Assembly: GCF_014873145.1 (NCBI RefSeq)
Contig: NZ_JADBEK010000001.1
Location: forward strand, 9,362,001 to 9,426,000
Origin: Nonomuraea angiospora
GTDB lineage: Bacteria; Actinomycetota; Actinomycetes; Streptosporangiales; Streptosporangiaceae
DNA length: 64,000 bases
Reading direction: 5' to 3'
Made by a program: the position numbers and the translations under genes. Under the pieces are notes generated by a model. That model was not told where the DNA came from, ran no database searches, and saw nothing but the letters and a program-made list of their open reading frames with translations. Shown here one piece after another: positions 59,842-64,000 of this stretch (position 1 is its first letter; each line of letters starts with the position of its first letter).

Positions 59842-62778
59842 TCACAGATCGAAGGTGATGTCCTGTTGAGGCAGCAGTCGCCGTAGAGCGGCGCGGTTGT
59901 CAACGTACGGCTGCTGGAACAGGTCGGGGTCGCGGGCGGCGAGCTCCCGGTAGAGGTCGACCACTTCCCGCGTCACCTGGATCTGCTCGCGGTGCTCACC
60001 CGCCCGCTCCAGCGCGGCCGACAGGTCGAGCAGGGCCCGGGCGAGCGCGGGCCGGTGGGTGGGGTCGTCGTCGGCCAGCTCGCGGTACAGGTCGACCGCT
60101 TCCCGCGCCACCCGCACCTGTTCGCGAGGGTCACCGACCCGGTGCAGCGCGACCGACACGTTGCCCAAGGATCGAGCGAGGGCGGGCCGGTGGGCGGGGT
60201 TGCCGGCCACCAGCTCCCGGCACAGGTCGACCGCTTCCCGTGCCACCTGCAACATTTCGCGGTGCTCACCGGCCCGGTGCAGCGCGACCGACAGGTGGTC
60301 CAAGGATCGAGCGAGGGCGGGCCGGGGGGTGGAGTTGTCAGCCGCCAGCTTGCGGCACAGGCCGACCGCTTCTCGCGCCACCCGCACCTGCTCGCGGCGC
60401 TCACCCACCCCGTCCAGCGCGCCCGCGAGTCTGACCAGGGCCTCGGCGAGGTCGAACCGGTGGGCCGGATTGTCGGCCACCAGCTCGCGGCACAGATCGA
60501 CCGCTTCCCGCGCCGCGCCCAGCTGCTCGTGAGGGTCGTTCACCCGTTCCAGCGCGGCCGCGAGGTGGATCAGGGCCTGGGCGAGGGCGGGCCGGTGGGC
60601 GGGGTTGTCGTCTGCCACCCAGCGGCAGAGCTCGACCGCTTCCCGTGCCACCCGCACCTGCTCGCGGTGCTCACCCACCGCGTCCAGCGCGATCGCGAGG
60701 TCGGTCATGGCCCGGGCGAGGTCGGGCCGATGGGCGGGGTCGCCGTCCACCAATTCACGGCACAGGCCGACCGCTTCCCGCACCACCTCCACCTGCTCCC
60801 GGTGCTGACCCACCCTGGCCAGCGCGACCGCGAATCTGATGAGGGATCGGCCGAGAACGGGCCGGTGGACGGGGTCGTCGTCCGCCAGCTCGCGGCACAG
60901 GGCAAGCGCTTCGCGCGCCACCCGCACCTCCTCGCGGTATTCGCCCACTCCATCCAGCGCGACCGACAAGTTGCTCAGGGCTCGGTTGAGGCCGGCCCGG
61001 TGGACGGGGTCGCCGTCCGCCAGCCCGCGGAACAGGTCGAGCGCCTCCCGCGCCGCCTGCAGCTCCTCGCGGTGCTCACCCACCCTGTTCAGCGCGACCA
61101 CGAGATCGGTCAGGGCGTCGCCGAGCTCAGGTGGGGTGCCGGTGGCGCGGGTGTGACGCACGTGGTGGCGGGCCAGGGCGAGTACGCAGCGGGGCAGGGC
61201 GTAGGCCGGGGTGAGCCGCAGGAGCCGGGTGGTGGTGTCGGGGTCGAGGTCGGCGGTGGCAAGAGCGGTGGCGGTGGTCTGGTCCAGTTCGCCACGGTTC
61301 GTGGCGGTGGTGAGGGCGGCGTAGACGGCGTGGTGTGCCAGCCGTACGGGGTCGCCGCCCAGCAGTTGCTCGAACAGCAGCCGGGCGGGTGGATGATGTT
61401 CGCCGGCCCGGGCCAGCAGGGTCAGGATCCGGGCGGCCTGCTCGTCGGTCGGGTCGTTCAGCAGCTGGCGGGCGAAATGGCGGTCGCCCTCGGTCCGGGT
61501 CAGGCTGGTGGTGATGAACCAGTCGGCCAGCAGGTTGGGGCCGATCCGCAGCCCCGCGCCCGCGGTGGGCGGATAGAGGGCGTGAGCCCAGCGGACCAGG
61601 TTGGTGACCCGTTCGGCGGGCGCGTCGGCCAGCTCCGGGACGCGCCGCAGCACTCCGACGGCGCTCGGCTCGTCGGCGGGGGCGAACAGGGCCAGGCCGG
61701 TCATGACCCGGGCCAGCAGCGGGTCGCTGACCGGGGCGAGCGCCCACCGGTCCAGGGCGGCGGTGCCGCGCCACCAGCGCGCCTCGTGCTCGAACAGCAC
61801 CCCGGCCACCTCGTCCAGAGGTGCGGGCGAGCCGGTCGGCGAGGCTCGGCGCAGCACCGTCACCATCGCCTGGGCCAGCAGCTCTGCCATGGTCTGGCCC
61901 TCGCGGACCGGCGCGTTCGTGTCGGAGACCGGTGGCGGCGGCGTCCCCCACGCCGAGGCGAAGGCGCGTACGGCCTCGCCGTACCAGCGGATCAGGTCGG
62001 AGGTCTCACCCAACGGCAGCAGTGACATCAACGGGGCGTTCCTGACCAGCAGGGCGTGTCGTTCGGGGAGGTGGGCCTGGAGCGCCTGGCCGAGTTCGAC
62101 GCCGTGCCGGGTGATCAACACCACCCGCAGCAGGGCCGGTCCCTGGTAATGAGCCAGCGCCTCCAGCAGGCTCGCCAGGTCGGTCCGGGTGTCGGCGTTG
62201 TCGACCAGGGCCAGCACCCGCCGGCCGGCCGCGGCCGCGGCCGCGGCGACCAGGTCGGCGGCCTTGCCCTCGCGCAGCCATCCGGTCACCCACCCATCCG
62301 CGGCGGCCTCCTGGGCGGCCCGTAACGCCAGCCGGGTTTTGCCGCACCCGCCCGGACCGTCCACGACCAGGAGTCCCGACAGCTCCTCCTCCTGGCACCA
62401 GGCCCACCACCAGTCCCGCTCGGCGCGCCGCCCCCAGAACGGGGTCGGGCAGGACTGCGGCGCCAGCAACTCGAACACGCTGCGCTCCCCGCCGGCCGGG
62501 CCCTGCGGGCGGTGGAGCTGCGGGGGGTTCAGCGGGTCGAGAGCCACGTGCAGCGCCCCGACGGCCGCGGCAGCGCTCTCGGCCCGGGTCAGCACCACGC
62601 CGAAGTACGATCCGCTGGCGCCGGCCAGCGCGGCCACCACGGCCGCGATCAGCGCCCGCCACACCAGCGGCCAGTCACCCGGCACGACCAAGGGCGTCAC
62701 CCCGGCACCGATACTGGCCACCGCGCCCAAGACCCACGGGCTCTTCAGCTTGGTCAGTTTCTTGAGCCGGCGCCCCAT
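59842..62778 (-). CDS. Membrane-anchored STAND NTPase with long TPR array
   Basis: 978 aa. Two N-terminal membrane helices (WVLGAVASIGAGVTPLVV, LVWRALIAAVVAALAGASGS). The NTPase has Walker A VVDGPGGCGKTRLALR (141-149) and Walker B RVLALVDNADTRT, with LLRVVLITRH after. From about residue 560 to 960 roughly nine ~45-residue TPR-like repeats follow, each with REQVRVAREAVDLCRELA or a variant, HRPALAR and VGEHRE. Repeats are also visible at DNA level and may recombine. Similar STAND-TPR proteins act in signalling or anti-phage defence; the effector part is not seen, unless the membrane helices serve it. Confidence 0.82.
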   Translation of the reverse strand: MGRRLKKLTKLKSPWVLGAVASIGAGVTPLVVPGDWPLVWRALIAAVVAALAGASGSYFGVVLTRAESAAAAVGALHVALDPLNPPQLHRPQGPAGGERSVFELLAPQSCPTPFWGRRAERDWWWAWCQEEELSGLLVVDGPGGCGKTRLALRAAQEAAADGWVTGWLREGKAADLVAAAAAAAGRRVLALVDNADTRTDLASLLEALAHYQGPALLRVVLITRHGVELGQALQAHLPERHALLVRNAPLMSLLPLGETSDLIRWYGEAVRAFASAWGTPPPPVSDTNAPVREGQTMAELLAQAMVTVLRRASPTGSPAPLDEVAGVLFEHEARWWRGTAALDRWALAPVSDPLLARVMTGLALFAPADEPSAVGVLRRVPELADAPAERVTNLVRWAHALYPPTAGAGLRIGPNLLADWFITTSLTRTEGDRHFARQLLNDPTDEQAARILTLLARAGEHHPPARLLFEQLLGGDPVRLAHHAVYAALTTATNRGELDQTTATALATADLDPDTTTRLLRLTPAYALPRCVLALARHHVRHTRATGTPPELGDALTDLVVALNRVGEHREELQAAREALDLFRGLADGDPVHRAGLNRALSNLSVALDGVGEYREEVRVAREALALCRELADDDPVHRPVLGRSLIRFAVALARVGQHREQVEVVREAVGLCRELVDGDPAHRPDLARAMTDLAIALDAVGEHREQVRVAREAVELCRWVADDNPAHRPALAQALIHLAAALERVNDPHEQLGAAREAVDLCRELVADNPAHRFDLAEALVRLAGALDGVGERREQVRVAREAVGLCRKLAADNSTPRPALARSLDHLSVALHRAGEHREMLQVAREAVDLCRELVAGNPAHRPALARSLGNVSVALHRVGDPREQVRVAREAVDLYRELADDDPTHRPALARALLDLSAALERAGEHREQIQVTREVVDLYRELAARDPDLFQQPYVDNRAALRRLLPQQDITFDL

Positions 62779-62874
62779 GACACCAGCATCGCGTCAGAGC
62801 ACGTCGTATCAACAGAAAGGCTGGGATCGATTGCATCCGGTTACCAAGCCCGGGGCTAAAGCGCGGGACGGTGA

Positions 62875-63906
62875 TTAGGACGACGGGCCGAGCACGAGTG
62901 TGGGGGGGACGTAATGTTCGCCTGGAATGCGGTCGTCGGCGAGAACGTTCGTGGCGGCGAGTTGTCCCATGGACCTGAGTTCGAGGTCAATTGTCGTCAG
63001 CCGCCGGACCCCTTGGTCGACGATGATTCCCTCCCAGTTGTCGACTCCGACAACCGCCAGATCCTGCGGCACGCGTAGCCCCTTGGCCTCACACACATCG
63101 AGTACGCCGCGGGCGATATGGTCATTGCCGCAGAACACCGCGTCGACCTTCGCGCCGGAGTCGAGCAATTCCTGCATGGCCTTGACGCCGGACCCCTCGG
63201 TCCAGGAGCCGTAACGGGTCGGAGCGGCGGGGCGGAGCCCGGCCTCGTCCAGCGCCATGAGCATGCCGCGCTCCCGCAGGCCCACGGCGATGCTCGACGG
63301 ATCGCCGGTGAGGTGGGCGATATGGGTGCGCCCGCGTTCGATCAGATGGCGGGTGGCGAGAGCTCCCGCGCCCTCGTTGTCCGGCAGGTAGACGACGTCC
63401 TCGGGGTGGTCGGAGGCCGCGAAGGCGTATGTCACCGGCACGGTGAAATGGTGCGTGATCGACGGCGATCGGCGCTCGTGCCCGTCGCCGATGACGATCA
63501 GACCGTCAATTTGGCGTGCCTGGAACTGGCGGATGCTTTCGGTTATCTCGCGATGGACGAGAACGTCCTCGTCGAAAACGAGGGCGGCTTGCTGGAGCCT
63601 TCCGAGTTGCAGGACCGCGCCTATCACCACCGGCCCGGAAAACGTACTCGCGGCGCGGTGGGTGAGCACGCCGACCGTGCGGCTGCGGCCCAGCGCGAAG
63701 GAACGCGCGAGCGCATTCGGCCTGAAGTCGAGGCGTTCGGCGACGGCGAGCACCCGAGCCCGCGTCGCCTCGGAAATCCGGTCCGTTCCGTTGAGCACTT
63801 TAGAGGCGGTCGAGAGCGACACTCCGGCAATCGCCGCCACATCACTCAGCCGGACACTGCCCTTGCGGTTGGACGGCACTGGCTGATTGTACCGAAGGCG
63901 GGTCAA
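62875..63906 (-). CDS. LacI-family transcriptional regulator
   Basis: 343 aa from a TTG at 63906 with GGGAG seven bases upstream, or 334 aa from an internal GTG at 63879. The HTH is SVRLSDVAAIAGVSLSTASK with the hinge VLNGTDRISEATRARVLAVA. The periplasmic-binding-like domain has GVLTHRAASTFSGPVVIGAV, VDAVFCGNDHIARGVLDVC and DLAVVGVDNWEGIIVDQGVR. A sugar-type ligand is expected. No target operon is visible in the window; the right edge (63907-64000) holds no gene. Confidence 0.9.
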   Translation of the reverse strand: MTRLRYNQPVPSNRKGSVRLSDVAAIAGVSLSTASKVLNGTDRISEATRARVLAVAERLDFRPNALARSFALGRSRTVGVLTHRAASTFSGPVVIGAVLQLGRLQQAALVFDEDVLVHREITESIRQFQARQIDGLIVIGDGHERRSPSITHHFTVPVTYAFAASDHPEDVVYLPDNEGAGALATRHLIERGRTHIAHLTGDPSSIAVGLRERGMLMALDEAGLRPAAPTRYGSWTEGSGVKAMQELLDSGAKVDAVFCGNDHIARGVLDVCEAKGLRVPQDLAVVGVDNWEGIIVDQGVRRLTTIDLELRSMGQLAATNVLADDRIPGEHYVPPTLVLGPSS

Positions 63907-64000
63907 TGAGCCGCTCCCGGTCGCAGGCGCGGGGGAGACCGGAGGGTGTTCCGCCGGCTCACCTCGCGCGTTCGAGCGTGTGCGTTGTCCGGAAAAAACG

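Noticed and set aside
59992..62025. 677-codon plus-strand frame opposite the STAND-TPR gene
   Set aside because: Mirror of the TPR repeats on the opposite strand; no homology pattern or start signal.

Overview
The window is high-GC actinomycete DNA. Frequent GTG starts, four-base ATGA/GTGA gene overlaps, paired ECF sigma factors, a 2-methylisoborneol locus and an EshA-type encapsulin suggest a filamentous member such as the Streptosporangiaceae (for example Nonomuraea) or Streptomyces. The genus is inference.

Left chromosomal part (1-27.4 kb). A leftward sulfate ABC transporter (sbp-cysT-cysW-cysA, with cysA cut by the window edge) diverges from a tightly overlapped rightward operon. That operon encodes a peptide/opine-type ABC importer, a luciferase-like monooxygenase, two carboxymuconolactone-decarboxylase (CMD/AhpD) proteins and a glyoxalase-like protein; organosulfur or xenobiotic uptake and oxidation is plausible. 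Next come a leftward four-gene cassette (15-Cys protein, Tat-exported protein, MauE/DoxX-like membrane protein, small secreted protein) and an epoxide hydrolase/haloacetate dehalogenase-like hydrolase. The 2-methylisoborneol locus follows: cNMP-binding family 2B encapsulin, terpene cyclase and GPP C-methyltransferase. Two SigE-family sigma/membrane-regulator pairs then face each other. After them lie CBS, USP, SGNH-CBM2, YbaK, ArsR, AIM24, TPR and response-regulator genes.

Accessory part (27.4-53.2 kb). A tRNA-Arg(CCG) gene is followed by two direct repeats of its 3' end plus its terminator hairpins. They delimit two tandem genomic islands. Island I (~16.5 kb) holds a CRISPR array of about 58 very degenerate repeats and a type I-G (formerly I-U) effector operon (csb1, csb2, cas3 with C-terminal HD, and a Csb3-like gene). 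There is no cas1, cas2 or cas4, and the array abuts the last cas gene by 11 bp. The island also carries a GntR-tyrosine-recombinase fusion, small integrative-element genes, a GntR/UTRA regulator with a perfect palindromic operator, an IS481 relic and an Mrr-like nuclease fused to pentapeptide repeats. Island II (~9.2 kb) holds a truncated GntR copy, a WXG100/lipoprotein/large-effector cassette and a Pycsar-like module. That module comprises a Crp regulator, a divergent class III nucleotide cyclase, a P-loop/HEAT-like protein, an SPFH-like protein and a convergent three-TM Pycsar-type effector. The cyclase C-terminus and the P-loop protein N-terminus share a short amyloid-like motif, which would tie them together physically. 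This is the best candidate for an undescribed system.

Right chromosomal part (53.2-64 kb). It contains a frameshifted histidine-kinase remnant, an ECF sigma factor with a membrane partner, a two-gene ABC exporter, a two-component system, a RidA/HxlR divergent pair, a membrane-anchored STAND-TPR protein and a LacI regulator.
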